Source of the DNA: Armigeres subalbatus
Taxonomy: Eukaryota > Arthropoda > Insecta > Diptera > Culicidae
Length of the DNA: 64,000 nt
Direction: 5' to 3'
Assembly (NCBI RefSeq): GCF_024139115.2
Contig: NC_085140.1
Location: 44,114,180-44,178,179, forward strand
The notes under the pieces were generated by a model. It was given only the letters and a program-made list of their open reading frames with translations, ran no database searches and had not been told where the DNA came from. The translations under genes were made by a program, and so were the position numbers. This document shows positions 46,683-56,690 of the stretch, in pieces (the stretch's first letter is position 1; each line of letters begins with the position of its first letter).

Positions 46683-46913
46683 TAAGACGAATTAAGTACT
46701 GTCCATTTAATTCCACCAGTTAATTTTCGTTATCTTTGCAGATACGTATTTCGACCACAACTGTGTGGTCGTCTTCAGTGTCTTGTACTTGACTTGAGTC
46801 GAGTCAAGTACAAGACACTGAAGACGACCACACAGTTGTGGTCGAAATACGTATCTGCAAAGATAACGAAAATTAACTGGTGGAATTAAATGGACAGTAC
46901 TTAATTCGTCTTA
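46683..46913. mobile_element. Near-perfect 231-bp palindrome (fold-back element), copy 1
   Basis: The arms TAAGACGAATTAAGTACTG... and ...CAGTACTTAATTCGTCTTA are reverse complements over about 110 bp each and meet at CTTGACTTGAGTCGAGTCAAG. Arms this similar imply a young or gene-converted fold-back. The block GACACTGAAGACGACCACAC is shared with copy 2 at 57541-57725. Confidence 0.85.
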
Positions 46914-48059
46914 AAAAGTAGAAGGTTGTATTAAAGACACGACCACAAATTGAACGTAGAATTACGTATAGTTTGATAATGGATGCAAAATTCAATTATT
47001 TTTTCCATGTTCATTGCGGATGGATATAGCCAAGATGAATACACAGCTAGGTGTTTCAATCTGCCCAGTTTATGGACGAGAAGAAGGCAGGGGTGAAAAA
47101 TTAATTTTCGGTGCAAAACATAAACAAACCGGCTGGCTCTTCCATACTAAAATCCAAGATGGCTGAATCGTGAATTTGGCAGATTGGAACACCTAGTGGT
47201 GTATTCATCTTGGATATAGCCAAAATGTTGGCAAATTACTGTAAAAGTGAAATTTCAACACTACCTGTCAAAAACGGATTTTCAACAGTTAAATGCATTT
47301 AATCAATTGTTTACAAAAGTTGTATGAAATCTAAGAGAGTTAACTTAGCGATTCATACCAAAATCTTCAGAATCCGTTGAAGAACGGCTGAGTTACTGAC
47401 TCTAACTTCCTTTTTTTGTGACGGTCCTAAATTTGAAACTTTGGAATGACCAACCTATCTTACCGAAACACGTAATTCTACGTCAACAATCTAAGATGAG
47501 GTACACGTTATCCTAGTTGATTTGGAGATAGAGAGAACAATCACAAACAGAAAAACGTTACCATAGCAAAAGGGAAACATTCTCAAAGTCACGCTGCTCG
47601 GAATTTGATTTTGCATAACACTTGATACGATACCATGGAAAACAGCAAAACCTCCATGGTTTATTACTCAGTGTTACACATGTGATAGATCTACGTACCG
47701 TGAGGCAATCCGTACACTTAAGCACCTTAGTATATGAAAAGACACTGGAAAATAGAAATCGAATGCAAATTAAATGTTTGTTATTGATACATGAGCTTGA
47801 AGGCTTCAACTTTTAAAGTGTTTCACATTTACATATTAAAAACTACAAAAAATATGATCAAAAAATGAATTAAATTAACTATCCCTGAATCCGTCCACCG
47901 TGGACGGGTTTCGAATCAAAGGATCAAAATCCATACAGATAATTTTTCACTAAATATTTAATATGAAGCAGACTGATTGACTAAGTTACTGCTGTAAATA
48001 GTTCAATACGCACCTTAATAAATGGTTCCTTCGATTTGTATTCCGCTTAACTTATGTAA
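46914..48059. other. Non-coding sequence
   Basis: No gene family is recognised. A short palindrome, CCGTCCACCGTGGACGG, lies at 47890-47906. Confidence 0.5.
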
Positions 48060-48769
48060 CCCAAGTAGCACACGCAACATCTTCCTAAAAGCACCTTGTT
48101 TCTATTCAGTTTCATTAAAGGCATTGGAAAAAACATCAAAGCACGAAAAAGTTGCATCAAGATGTCAAAAACGTTCGAATTGTGATCAATGTTTCATTAA
48201 AATTGCAATGCAGTACATGTTTGACATTTGGAAAAAAACAAACAAAGAATACTGCACTGCATGTTGTAAACACGAAACAAAATCATTAAGTTGCATATTT
48301 TCTACCATGTAACTTCAATTCGTCTTTAAAAAATTTAATTGTTTGTTTAAATTAAGTTGCAGATAAGTTGAATGTGTCTTCATGTTTAATTTAGCATCGT
48401 TCAACGTTTTGACAACTCACAACAGGAAACCCGAGTACAAAACTTCATAATCGTATGGTTTTTATGGTGAGTCAACATGCAGTCCTTTCGAAGTGTTGAA
48501 TGGTGCTGTGGTAGAGTGAAGGACTATCAATCACAAGATCCATAAATCGAATCCAGTTTTATATTTTTATATTATTTTTTCTGCTGTAGTATTTTGCAAC
48601 ATTATTGCAATTTTACTGCAATCGAAGGATGTTTCCGTAGGCTCCACCTCTTGCGCTTTTTAGATTGCAACAGAGTTATATTTGATGGCACATACGCAAA
48701 GATTGTTTCTTTCCGAATAGTTGCAACACAGTGAAATGTTCAGTAGTGAAACCATTTGTGCTGCTTGGG
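48060..48769. mobile_element. Element with CCCAAG(T/C)AGCACA inverted ends
   Basis: CCCAAGTAGCACACGCAAC at the left is matched in inverse by TTTGTGCTGCTTGGG at the right. Internal TTGCAAC/GCAACAC motifs resemble the small copy at 51751-51857. It holds a tRNA-like segment near 48498-48555 (GTGGTAGAGTGAAGG and AAATCGAATCC), which may be a SINE insertion. No transposase is seen. Confidence 0.5.
48498..48555 (+). mobile_element. tRNA-like relic
   Basis: GCTGTGGTAGAGTGAAGGAC resembles a D-arm/box A and ATAAATCGAATCCAG resembles a decayed box B. The acceptor stem is not recognisable, so I call it a SINE or tRNA relic. Confidence 0.35.
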
Positions 48770-49330
48770 AAGGATTCTTAATCAGCTATTAAAACACAGT
48801 TACGAGGCAGTAAAGTGTTTCCAAATTCGATAGGATAAGCCACCTTGGTGCCTAATTTGGCCAACCCCGAAAAATGAATATTTTCTAAAAAATAAATATC
48901 GATCAGTTTCAGTAGTGAAAAGCATGAGGGATATACCAACTTCCTGTAAGAATAATAAAAACCCTCGAAAGTTGCTTTATTTTTGGAGATATGCGATAAA
49001 CTGGTCAAATTAGGAACATGGCCAAAACTGGTATTTAACACGCAACTTATGTTGCGAAAAGATTGCCCCTCGAAAAGCCCTTCCGAGTCCCGAGTCAAAA
49101 AAACTCCACGAGAAATGGCCCAATACGTAACCGTATTACAAGGAAGCAGCCTCAACCAGAATAGCTTAATGTCATTTAAATATTAAATTTTAAGACAATG
49201 GAAATTATATCGGCAGAAATATATCTTCAACATCTCTTATCACAAGTCACAATGACGACATCCCTATAGCAAGAAAATCCCTTCCGATCGTTCTGATTGG
49301 TTGGAACACACGCTGTCTTACCTATAATAT
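48770..49330. other. Non-coding sequence before the R4/Dong-like element
   Basis: Overlapping frames on both strands (48778-49186) have no recognisable domain. The stretch ends in a (TAA)n microsatellite. Confidence 0.45.
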
Positions 49331-49354
49331 AGTAATAATAATAATAATAATAAT
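49331..49354. repeat. (TAA)n target microsatellite, left side
   Basis: About eight TAA units lie directly before the LINE, and (TAA)4 follows it at 55349-55361. R4/Dong-clade LINEs are known to insert into TAA repeats. Confidence 0.85.
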
Positions 49355-49571
49355 AGGTGGTGATGGTTAGTAGGTGGGAGCTCAGGTGAAATACCCTGGG
49401 CGTCCATGAAAAACCACCATTTAGCGTAGGTGGGAGCTGGAGGCCCGATTCCTAAGCACCAATGAAAAACCACCCTCGAGCACTGGCGCTTGAACCTAGC
49501 TATTTAGCACTGTAAAGAATTAAATAACTTTATAGAACCTGTAGCTTCCGGAAATAAAAGCACACCCAGAA

Positions 49572-49775
49572 ATGGAGTTACGCTTAAGAAGAATACCACC
49601 CATACGATTGCCCGAGGAGGAACCCCTACTGGAGCTGGTCCTGGAACGTGGGACAGAGCGAGCGGCCAGCGGCTATAGGAAGGAGAGGTGCAACAGCGAC
49701 CCTCTAATCATCGGGCTCAGCCCGTGCCGACAAGGCAAAGCAGAAACGGCAGCAGAAGAAATCACCAAGGCAATG
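49572..49775 (+). pseudogene. R4/Dong-like ORF, N-terminal fragment
   Basis: About 68 codons from ATG: a basic/Pro stretch (RLRRIPPIRLPEEEPL), then LELVLERGTERAASG and AAEEITKAM, where the GGCC-ended element cuts the frame. Beyond 49775 the frame runs into insertion sequence (RPLGRRPLGRR), which is not LINE code. Reading resumes after 51981. No zinc finger is visible in this part. Confidence 0.6.
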
Positions 49776-49919
49776 GGTGTCAGGCCATTAGGCCGAAGGC
49801 CGTTAGGCCGAAGGCCATTTGGCCGAAGGTCATTAGGCCGAATGGACATTAGGCCGAACGGTCATTAGGCCGAATGGCCATTAGGCCGAATTAGCAAAAA
49901 GAAGCAAGAAGTGAAAAAT

Positions 49920-51690
49920 GAGAAGTTCTTTCTTCACCTCACCCCTTCTTCCTTGTCCCTTCTTGAATCTTCCTTCTTCTTCCTTTCTTCTTCCTTCTTC
50001 CTTTTTCCGTCTTCCTTCTTCTTTTTTCCTTCTTTCTTCTTCCTTCTTTCTTCTTTCTTCTTCTTTCTACCTTCTTCCTTCCTCCTTCTTTTTTATTCCT
50101 TCCTTTTTCTCTCTTCTTCCTCCTTTCTTCCTTCTTCTTTTCTATTCTTTCTTCTTCCTTCCGTTTTCTTCCTTCTTCTTTCTTCCTTCTTCCTTCTTTC
50201 TTCCTTCTTCCTTCTTTCTTCTTCCTCCTTCCATCATCCTTCTTTCTTCTTCTTTCTTCCTTCTATTTTCTCCCTTCCGTTTTATTCCTTCTTTCTTCCT
50301 TCTTTCTTCTTTCTTCCTTCTTCTTTCTTCTTCCTCCTTCCATCGTCCTTCTTCCTTCTTCTTTTTTCCTTCTTTCTTCTTCCCTCTTCCTTCTTCCTTC
50401 TTCCTTCTTTCTTCTTCCTTCTTCCTTCTTCCTTCTTCCTTCTTCCTTCTTCCATCTTCCTTCTTCCTTCTTTCTTCTTTCTTCTTCCTTCTTTCTTTTT
50501 CCTTCTTCCTTCTTCCTTCTTCCTTCTTCATTCTTACATCTTTCTTCTTCCTTCTTCCTTCTTCCTTCTTCCTTCTTCCTTCTTCCTTTTTCCTTCTTCC
50601 TTTTTCCTTCTTCCTTCTTCTTTTTTCCTTCTTCCTTCTTTCTTCTTCTTTCTACCTTCTTTCTTCCTCCTTCTTTTTTATTCTTTTTTCTTCCTTCTTC
50701 CTCATTTCTTCCTCCTTCTTCTTTCCGTTTACTCCCTTTTTCTTTCTTCCTTCTTCCTTCTTTCTTCCTTCTTCCTTCTTTCTTCCTTCTTTCTTCCTTC
50801 TTCCTTCTTTCTTCTTCCTCCTTCCATCATCCTTCTTCCTTCTTTCTTCTCTTTCTTCCCTCTTCCTTCCGTTTTCTTCCTTCTTCCTTCTTACTTATTT
50901 CTTCTTCCTCCTTCCATCTTCCTTCTTCCTTCTTTCTTCTTCTTTCTTCCCTCTTCCTTCTTCCTTCTTCCTTCTTTCTTCTTCCTTCTTCCTTCTTTCT
51001 TCTTTCTTCTCTCTTCTTCCTTCTTACTTCTTTCTTTTTCCTTCTTCATTATTAATTCTTCCTTCTTCCTTCTTCCTTCTTCCTTCTTCCTTCTTCCTTC
51101 TTCCTTCTTCCTTCTTCCTTCTTCCTTCTTCCTTCTTCCTTCTTCCTTCTTTCTTCTTTCTTCTTCTTTCTGCTTTTTTCTTACTTCTCTCTTCTTTCTT
51201 CTTTCTTTTTCCTTCTTCCTTCTTCCTTCTTCCTTCTTCCCTCTTCCTTCTTCCTTCTTCCTTTTTCCTTCTTCCTTCTTCCTTCTTCCTTCTTCCTTCT
51301 TCCTGCTTCCTGCTTCCTTCTTCATTCTTCCTTCTTCCTTCTTCCTTCTTCCTTCTTCCTTCTTCCTTCTTCCTTCTTCCTTCTTCCTTCTTCCTTCTTC
51401 CTTCTTCCTTCTTCCTTCTTCCTTCTTCCTTCTTCCTTCTTCCTTCTTCCTTCTTCCTTCTTCCTTCTTCCTTCTTCCTTCTTCCTTCTTCCTTCCTTCT
51501 TCCTTCTTCCTTCTTCCTTCTTCCTTCTTCCTTCTTCCTTCTTCCTTCTTCCTTCTTCCTTCTTCCTTCTTCCTTCTTCCTTCTTCCTTCTTCCTTCTTC
51601 CTTCTTCCTTCTTCCTTCTTCCTTCTTCCTTCTTGCTTCTTCCTTCTTCCGTATTCCTTCTTCCTTCTTTTTCCTTCTTCCTTTCTACTT
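49920..51690. repeat. 1.77-kb (CTTCCTT)n polypyrimidine tract
   Basis: The plus strand is almost purely C/T, with a dominant 7-bp unit TTCTTCC, very regular at 51050-51640 and degenerate before that. Since 7 is not a multiple of three, overlapping plus frames of 610 and 612 codons encode the same heptapeptide-like FFLLPSS cycle. The minus strand encodes a Lys/Glu/Arg/Gly cycle. None is a plausible gene. Such mirror-symmetric homopurine tracts can form triplex DNA. Confidence 0.92.
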
Positions 51691-51750
51691 CTTCCTCATT
51701 GCGCACTACTCACTTCTCACTCCCCAGTTCTCATTCGGCGTAATGGCCAT

Positions 51751-51857
51751 CCCTAGCAGCACACATGTTTCACATTGGTTACTGCAACACATATGTGGCC
51801 AGATTTAGTCACATTCAAGTTGCTGCAACGATTTTTGTCTGACTTGTGCTGCTCGGG
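51751..51857. mobile_element. 107-bp MITE-like element with CCC-AGCAGCACA ends, nested
   Basis: CCCTAGCAGCACACATG on the left and CTTGTGCTGCTCGGG on the right are inverted. It shares these ends and internal TGCAAC motifs with 48060-48769. It sits inside the GGCC-ended insertion, giving a third level of nesting. Confidence 0.65.
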
Positions 51858-52043
51858 ATTCGGCCTAATGACCGTTCGGCCTAATGACCATTCGGCCTAA
51901 TGACCTTCGGCCTAACGGCCTTCGGCCTAATGACCTTCGCCCTAACGGCCTTCGGCCTAATGACCCAGCATCAAGGCAATGCTGCACCTGCTGATGTTGT
52001 TGTGGTTGATCGACGTCAATCACTCACGTAAGCAGGCCGCCGA

Positions 52044-53060
52044 CGTCAACGGATCATGTGGACAAGGGAGATGAATCAGTACGTGATCCGTTGCTACTAC
52101 GTTTGCACCAGGATGGAGAGGGATATGTCCGGCAGACCGGCGATGCTGGAGATGTTCAATGAGAGGTTCCCTCGGTTTGCACCCCAGCTTGACCAGAACA
52201 AGTTGTACACACGCCAGAGAGCTATTATGTTACATAATATGCTGACTCCAGAAGACGTAGAGTACATCAAGCGGGAAGTGCAGAGGGAATTAGGAGAGGA
52301 GGAGGAGGCAAGATCGAGCGATACGTCGAGAAGGAGTTCTGTTGGGTTGGATGCATCAATCGCAAGTAACCGTCGCGATTCGATTGCACCCGCCGCTCCA
52401 GGACCAACAGTGGAATTGCAACGACAGCAATTGAAGGACGAACTAGCTAATCATATGGGCACAGCAGTTACACAATTCCGTGGGACAGACCCCATGTCCC
52501 GACACCGGATACCCAAGTTGCAGTACTCCTATCGGTTGACGAGTACAGTAATCATCCTTAACCAGGATATTTTGCCACAGTACTTGGAAACCGTGGAGAA
52601 CCTTGAGGAGCTGCAATTTATCGTGTATTCGGCTGCAGTGGCTGTTGTAAGAACGTTGGGATTGCGAACGCGCCCACAAGGTGAGAGTGATGGACGCGCA
52701 CGCCCCAAAGCACGAAAACCCGCGTGGATGCGACGTCTGGAGACCCGCATCGCCACATTGCGGTCAAAGGTTGGTCGATTAATACAGTACAAGCAGGGGA
52801 ATCGATCAACCAGGCTAGTTCGGAATGTTGTTAAAATTGTGAAACCCACAAAACTCCATAATCTCACCAAGGCTAAGATCACTGAGCTCCTCGACATCCA
52901 TGTACAGCGATTGAGTGCTCTTGCTAAACGATTGCGACGTTATGGAGAATGTTCAAAGAGAAAAGAGCAAAACCGAATGTTCAACATCAACAAAAGAGTA
53001 TTCTACAACTACGTCCGAAACGACAAAGCAAACGACGAGCTGCACCAGGACCCGATTTTG
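52044..53060 (+). pseudogene. R4/Dong-like ORF, N-terminal domain
   Basis: This is the clearest long frame of the element. It opens with WTREMNQYVIRCYYVCTR and FPRFAPQLDQNKLYTRQRAI, a segment found upstream of the reverse transcriptase in arthropod R2/R4-branch proteins. A charged linker and Arg/Lys-rich stretch (PKARKPAWMRRLETRIATL) follow, then a helical region ending near VRNDKANDELHQDP. The open frame continues to 53375, but after about 53060 it is out of register with the expected protein. The ATG at 52056 is only the first in-frame ATG; the native start lay upstream of the insertion. Confidence 0.7.
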
Positions 53061-53099
53061 TGCATAATCTCTGATATAAGAAACTCACAACGGTCCACG

Positions 53100-53337
53100 G
53101 GCGGATGGCGGAATGCTTCTACACGGTACTATATAACCCCGAGCAGCTACCGGAATTCATCACTAGGGTGTCACTTATCTTCTGCCGAAGGATCGGAACA
53201 CTTTGAACCCAGCCAAGTACAGACCAATAACGTGCCTTTCGAGTCTGTACAAAGTGCTGTCATCGGTAATAGCGAGGAGGGTGCAGAACCATTGCGACGT
53301 CAACAACCTGATGACCGAGGCAAAAAAAGGTTGACGA
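53100..53337 (+). pseudogene. R4/Dong-like reverse transcriptase, first motifs (different frame)
   Basis: In the frame shifted from its neighbours the sequence reads ECFYTVLYNPEQLPEFITR, then after a stop NPAKYRPITCLSSLYKVLS and VIARRVQNHCDVNNLMTEA, typical of the finger motifs of LINE reverse transcriptase. Stops near 53195 and 53332 and frame changes on both sides show decay. The segment that normally precedes it (with a conserved W and HN-containing motif) appears to be deleted around 53060-53100. Confidence 0.7.
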
Positions 53338-53349
53338 CGCAACTCATGA

Positions 53350-53973
53350 GGCTGCAAGGATCAGGTCATCATTGATGCAGTTGTTGTTGGGCAGGCCACC
53401 CACATGCAAAGAAACCTGAGCATGGCGGATCGCGACTATACAAAGGCCTACGACTCAGTACCTCACTCGTACCTTCTTAAGGTACTGCAGTTGTATAAGA
53501 TAGACGGTAACGTCATCAGGCTAATGCAGCACGCTATGGGGATGTGGAGCACATCCCTACACATTACCGACGGAGAAAAGGTGTTACGGTTCAGGACTCT
53601 CAGCATCAGGAGGGGCATATTCCAAGGCGATACCTTTAGTCCTCTATGGTTTTGCCTTGCCATGAACCCTCTTAGCAGAGCACTCAACCAACACAACTAT
53701 GGCTATCATTTGAAGAGTGGGGAAAGGAGTACAAACATTACCCACACCTTCTTTATGGACGACTTGAAGCTGTTTGCGGAATCTGTGGAGAAGCTGCACC
53801 AATTTCTGCGGCTTGTAACGGTATTCAGCAACGACATCCGGATGGAGTTTGGTATCGATAAATGTCGATCCATACATCTACACCAGGGTCACCTGGTGGA
53901 TGCCGACAGTTTCCGCGTCAACGAACAGGAGGAGATGGAAACATGGTTGAAGGCGAAACGTACAAGTTCCTAG
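53350..53973 (+). pseudogene. R4/Dong-like reverse transcriptase core
   Basis: The frame runs through QVIIDAVVVGQATHMQRN, the motif A region DYTKAYDSVPHSYLLKVL, motif B RRGIFQGDTFSPLWFCLA and the catalytic FMDD (53752-53763) of motif C. The catalytic aspartates are present. The frame ends wrongly after about 53930 (EEMETWLKAKRTSS), where the correct continuation is in the next frame. In the live element this enzyme copies the RNA at the nicked target DNA. Confidence 0.8.
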
Positions 53974-54422
53974 GTTTCCTGCAACTGAAAGGAATTCGCC
54001 ATACGACGATCAAGAAAGAGCTGCAGAAAAAGTTCTTGCATCGTGTCAACGGTATTTTTAAGAGCCTCTTGTCGGCCGGCAACAAGGTGAAGGCGATAAA
54101 CACGTTTGCTGTGCCCTTGTTGACATACAGTTTCAGGGTGGTGAAGTGGACCAAGACTGACTTGGAGGCGTTAGAACGAGCAGTACGAGTGGCGTTCACT
54201 AAGCATCGCATGCGCCATCCAAAATCGTCCATTGAGAGAGTCACCCTGCCACGTACAGTAGGAGGAAGAGGCGTCACCGATATACAAACACTACGTGTTT
54301 CCCAGATTCAGCAGTTGCGAAGATACTTCCTGGAAAGCCAGAACCGCCACGAAATCTATCGCGCTGTGTGTGAAGCTGACCACGGATTCAGAATTGCGAC
54401 ATCAAATCTGTCGACGAGATGA
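53925..54422 (+). pseudogene. R4/Dong-like reverse transcriptase thumb region
   Basis: It continues the protein in the +1 frame: GETYKFLGFLQLKGIRH is the motif E-like strand, followed by helices (KKELQKKFLHRVNGIFKS, GNKVKAINTFAVPLLTYSF) and the VGGRGVTDIQTLRVSQI segment typical of R2/R4-branch proteins. It stops at 54420-54422, just as the next frame opens at 54419, so another frameshift separates it from the endonuclease. Confidence 0.75.
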
Positions 54423-55207
54423 TTGCATCGTGGAAGCAGAAGGAGTTACATGGGACGCACCCCAATCAACTGGAGCTGGAATATATCGACAAAGCGGCGT
54501 CGAATACGTGGCTGGTGCGGGGTGAACTCATCTCGGAAACAGAAGGATTCATGATAGCCATCCAGGACCGGGTAATTGCGACGAAGAACTATCGGCACTA
54601 TATATTGCACGAAAACGTGGAGGACCGCTGCAGGAAGTGCAATTCAGTAGGAGAGACGATCGAACATATCGTGTCCGGGAGTTCAGCCTTAGCTGATTCA
54701 GCCTATCTCGGTCGTCATAACGAAGTAGCCAAGATTGTGCACCAACAGCTTGCTTTAAAGCACAACTTGGTTAACCAGTTTGTCGCCTACTACAAATATG
54801 TGCCTGTCCCGGTTCTGAAAAATAGTTTCGTGAAGCTGTACTGGGATTGCGAGATCATAACGGATGTCCTCATTCGTGCCATTCGGCCCGATATTGTGGT
54901 CTACGACAAAAAGATGAAGCGGGTAACCCTCATCGACATTGCTGCACCGCTAGACCATAATATCCAAACAACATTATTTAGCAAGATAACGAAGTACCAC
55001 GACTTGGCGGAGGAGTTGAAGCAGATGTGGCACCTGGAGGACGTGCGTATAATTCCGGTTGTTATCTCAGCAACCGGAATCGTCCCGAAATCTCTTCTGA
55101 GATCCTTAGGAGAGCTGGAACTATCTCATAACCTCCATAGCATCCAAAAGACAGTGGTTCTTGGAACTTGCAGCATCGTAAGAAGATTCCTGAACCACCA
55201 TAACTAA
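54419..55207 (+). pseudogene. R4/Dong-like C-terminal zinc knuckle and restriction-like endonuclease
   Basis: The 262-codon frame holds a CCHC-type knuckle (CRKCNSVGETIEHIVSGS) whose fourth ligand is Ser rather than Cys (codon AGT at 54680-54682). The nuclease core is RPDIVVYDKKMKRVTLIDIA, which fits the PD-(D/E) pattern of R2/R4 restriction-like endonucleases. The frame ends in RRFLNHHN and a stop, the natural C-terminus. In active relatives this domain nicks the target. The knuckle change may impair nucleic-acid binding. Confidence 0.8.
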
Positions 55208-55348
55208 TACATCCGGTGCAAACGTTTATTATAGGATTTTAAGTCAACCGGCGAATGAGATCCACAGAGCCTAATCCCTTTAGCATTCAGATAGCCCGGG
55301 GTAGGTGAAAATTCCCAGCACGCTTGCTGAGGAAGTGCCAAAACTCTA

Positions 55349-55361
55349 TAATAATAATAAG
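55349..55361. repeat. (TAA)n target microsatellite, right side
   Basis: ATAATAATAATAAG follows the 3' UTR end AAACTCT. It pairs with the left (TAA)n at 49331-49354. Confidence 0.8.
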
Positions 55362-56109
55362 TAATTTGCGCAATAAGTAATTTGTAATTTATGAAAAAAA
55401 AACAATACAGTTTACTTAAAAATCAGTGCAGAGTGCAACTCTGAAATTAAAACGATAATTGACTAATGTCTAAAGTTTTGGATACGTGCCTGATGAACCA
55501 AAAGATTTAGGATTCATGCGCCATTATGCTACTCTGTGCAATAAAGCTAATAATCTCGTCCAAAGTCACCACCGAACCAATAGGGAAAGGTTATGGACAA
55601 TTAATGGATTCATTTAATAATAAACCCCCTTTTTTAAATTTTAGTTGTCAAAAACCTATATGTAGAAATCTGTAGAATTAAGAAAACAATGTTTTATTCA
55701 AATATCATATTTACCTACTCCACAACATTTCCAATCATCTCAAATCATCATCATTCGCGTTACGTTTTGTGTATCGATTGCTCGTGATGTAATCGCCGAG
55801 GAATACGACTACATATTGTATGCATTCAATGGGGATCAATACCTACCCCTAAGTGGTAGTAATACACGCACGAGACCGTCTTGTGAAGTAATGGTTTTGA
55901 AGCAGGAAAAATATGGATTCCTGATTTGCAGGAAAAATATGAGTCCGCCAGCAACAATCCTACCAAATGGTTTGTTGGGGATTTCAAAGTACGCTGCTGC
56001 ACTGCACGATGGTCGGTTCATCCAAGTTCGATACCGATTCGAATCTCTTGGTTGGGTCCTAGAGCTTGATGCTGGCTGCTAGGATTTCTTTGAGTTGAAA
56101 TGGTACTCT
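55362..56109. other. Non-coding or decayed sequence
   Basis: An 88-codon plus-strand frame (55816-56082) and a minus frame overlap it. Neither is recognised. The area could hold further decayed BEL/Pao code, but I cannot show it. Confidence 0.4.
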
Positions 56110-56690
56110 ACTTGGGAGCTTTCGCCAACGGATTTACTATAAGTGAGAAGCTATAACCACGGTGTAGAAGAGTGTGGTTGTGTTGCTTGCAGACTCGGCA
56201 GGTAAACTTGAAGGAAAAATAACTCCCGCATGTTTGCTGTCTGTCGGCCAGGGATATCCAGAAGATGTTACTGAACTCATGCATGGCACTTGGGAACAAA
56301 GTATTCTGTGGTGCAATACAATGATATTCGACTTCGCTGGTCCAGAAACTCAACAAAGCATGCATTGAGCTAGTTGTTAACAAGTTGTCCCTGTGTCCTC
56401 TCGCGGTCAAATAGTATTGTCGTGAAGGTGCATACATAATAGGTACTTTAGAAAAGCACTCCAAGACTCAAAAGGCTCTGCTAACTGCCAAAGAATTTTG
56501 ATGTTCCTTTGGAACTCCATCAAGTCCTTTAGATAGGGCTTCTTGAGCAGATACTCATTGAAATAGCGATTGATCAGTGCCAGCACACGACGGAGGATAA
56601 TTGGCGGCTCTAGTGGTGATGGTCCCGATAATACGTGCATCTGGGTCAAAAGGACGTCATGATTCTCGTGGATCAATGCTTGGAAAGAAG
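56110..56690 (-). pseudogene. BEL/Pao retrotransposon gag relic
   Basis: On the minus strand a helical segment (INRYFNEYLLKKPYLKDL, FESWSAFLKYLLCMHL) is followed by a frameshift. Then comes FKFTCRVCKQHNHTLLHRG, which fits the CxxC...HHTLLH knuckle characteristic of BEL/Pao Gag, although one His is Asn here. The order and spacing fit Gag; stops and frameshifts show decay. No LTR is seen beside it. Such a domain packages element RNA in live elements. Confidence 0.55.

Larger units (their letters stand above)
49776..51971. mobile_element. 2.2-kb insertion with GGCC-type inverted ends and 10-bp target duplication
   Basis: CAAGGCAATG at 49766-49775 is repeated at 51972-51981, a clean 10-bp target-site duplication. 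Inside, the left end (about 49785-49890) is a tandem of CATTAGGCCGAAGGCCGTT-like units. The right end (51858-51971) is its reverse complement (GGCCTAATGACC). Between them lie a 1.77-kb pyrimidine tract and a small MITE-like copy. No transposase is encoded. It is a non-autonomous element that has trapped, or expanded from, a microsatellite. Confidence 0.8.
49355..55348 (+). mobile_element. R4/Dong-like LINE, full-length outline but dead and interrupted
   Basis: It runs from just inside (TAA)n at 49354 to (TAA)n at 55349. It carries, in order, a 5' UTR and N-terminal code (interrupted by a 2.2-kb insertion at 49776-51971), an N-terminal domain, reverse transcriptase, and a C-terminal CCHC plus restriction-like endonuclease. 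It ends with a short 3' UTR. A single-ORF layout with a C-terminal PD-(D/E)XK-type nuclease and TAA target identifies the R2/R4 branch. Several frameshifts, a missing piece before the first reverse-transcriptase motifs and a changed zinc ligand show it is inactive. Without the insertion it would be about 3.8 kb. Confidence 0.85.

Noticed and set aside
48498..48555. Functional tRNA gene
   Set aside because: No acceptor stem, weak box B and no terminator; it is better explained as a SINE or tRNA relic.
50142..51706. Minus-strand Lys/Glu-rich frames of 129 and 271 codons
   Set aside because: Antisense of the same pyrimidine tract; the composition follows from the 7-bp unit.
49911..51756. Plus-strand frames of 610 and 612 codons rich in Phe/Leu/Pro/Ser
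   Set aside because: They are translations of the (CTTCCTT)n tract. Two overlapping frames encode the same cycle, and there is no gene context.
55816..56082. 88-codon plus-strand gene
   Set aside because: No recognisable family and no gene context. The neighbouring DNA is a decayed minus-strand retroelement.
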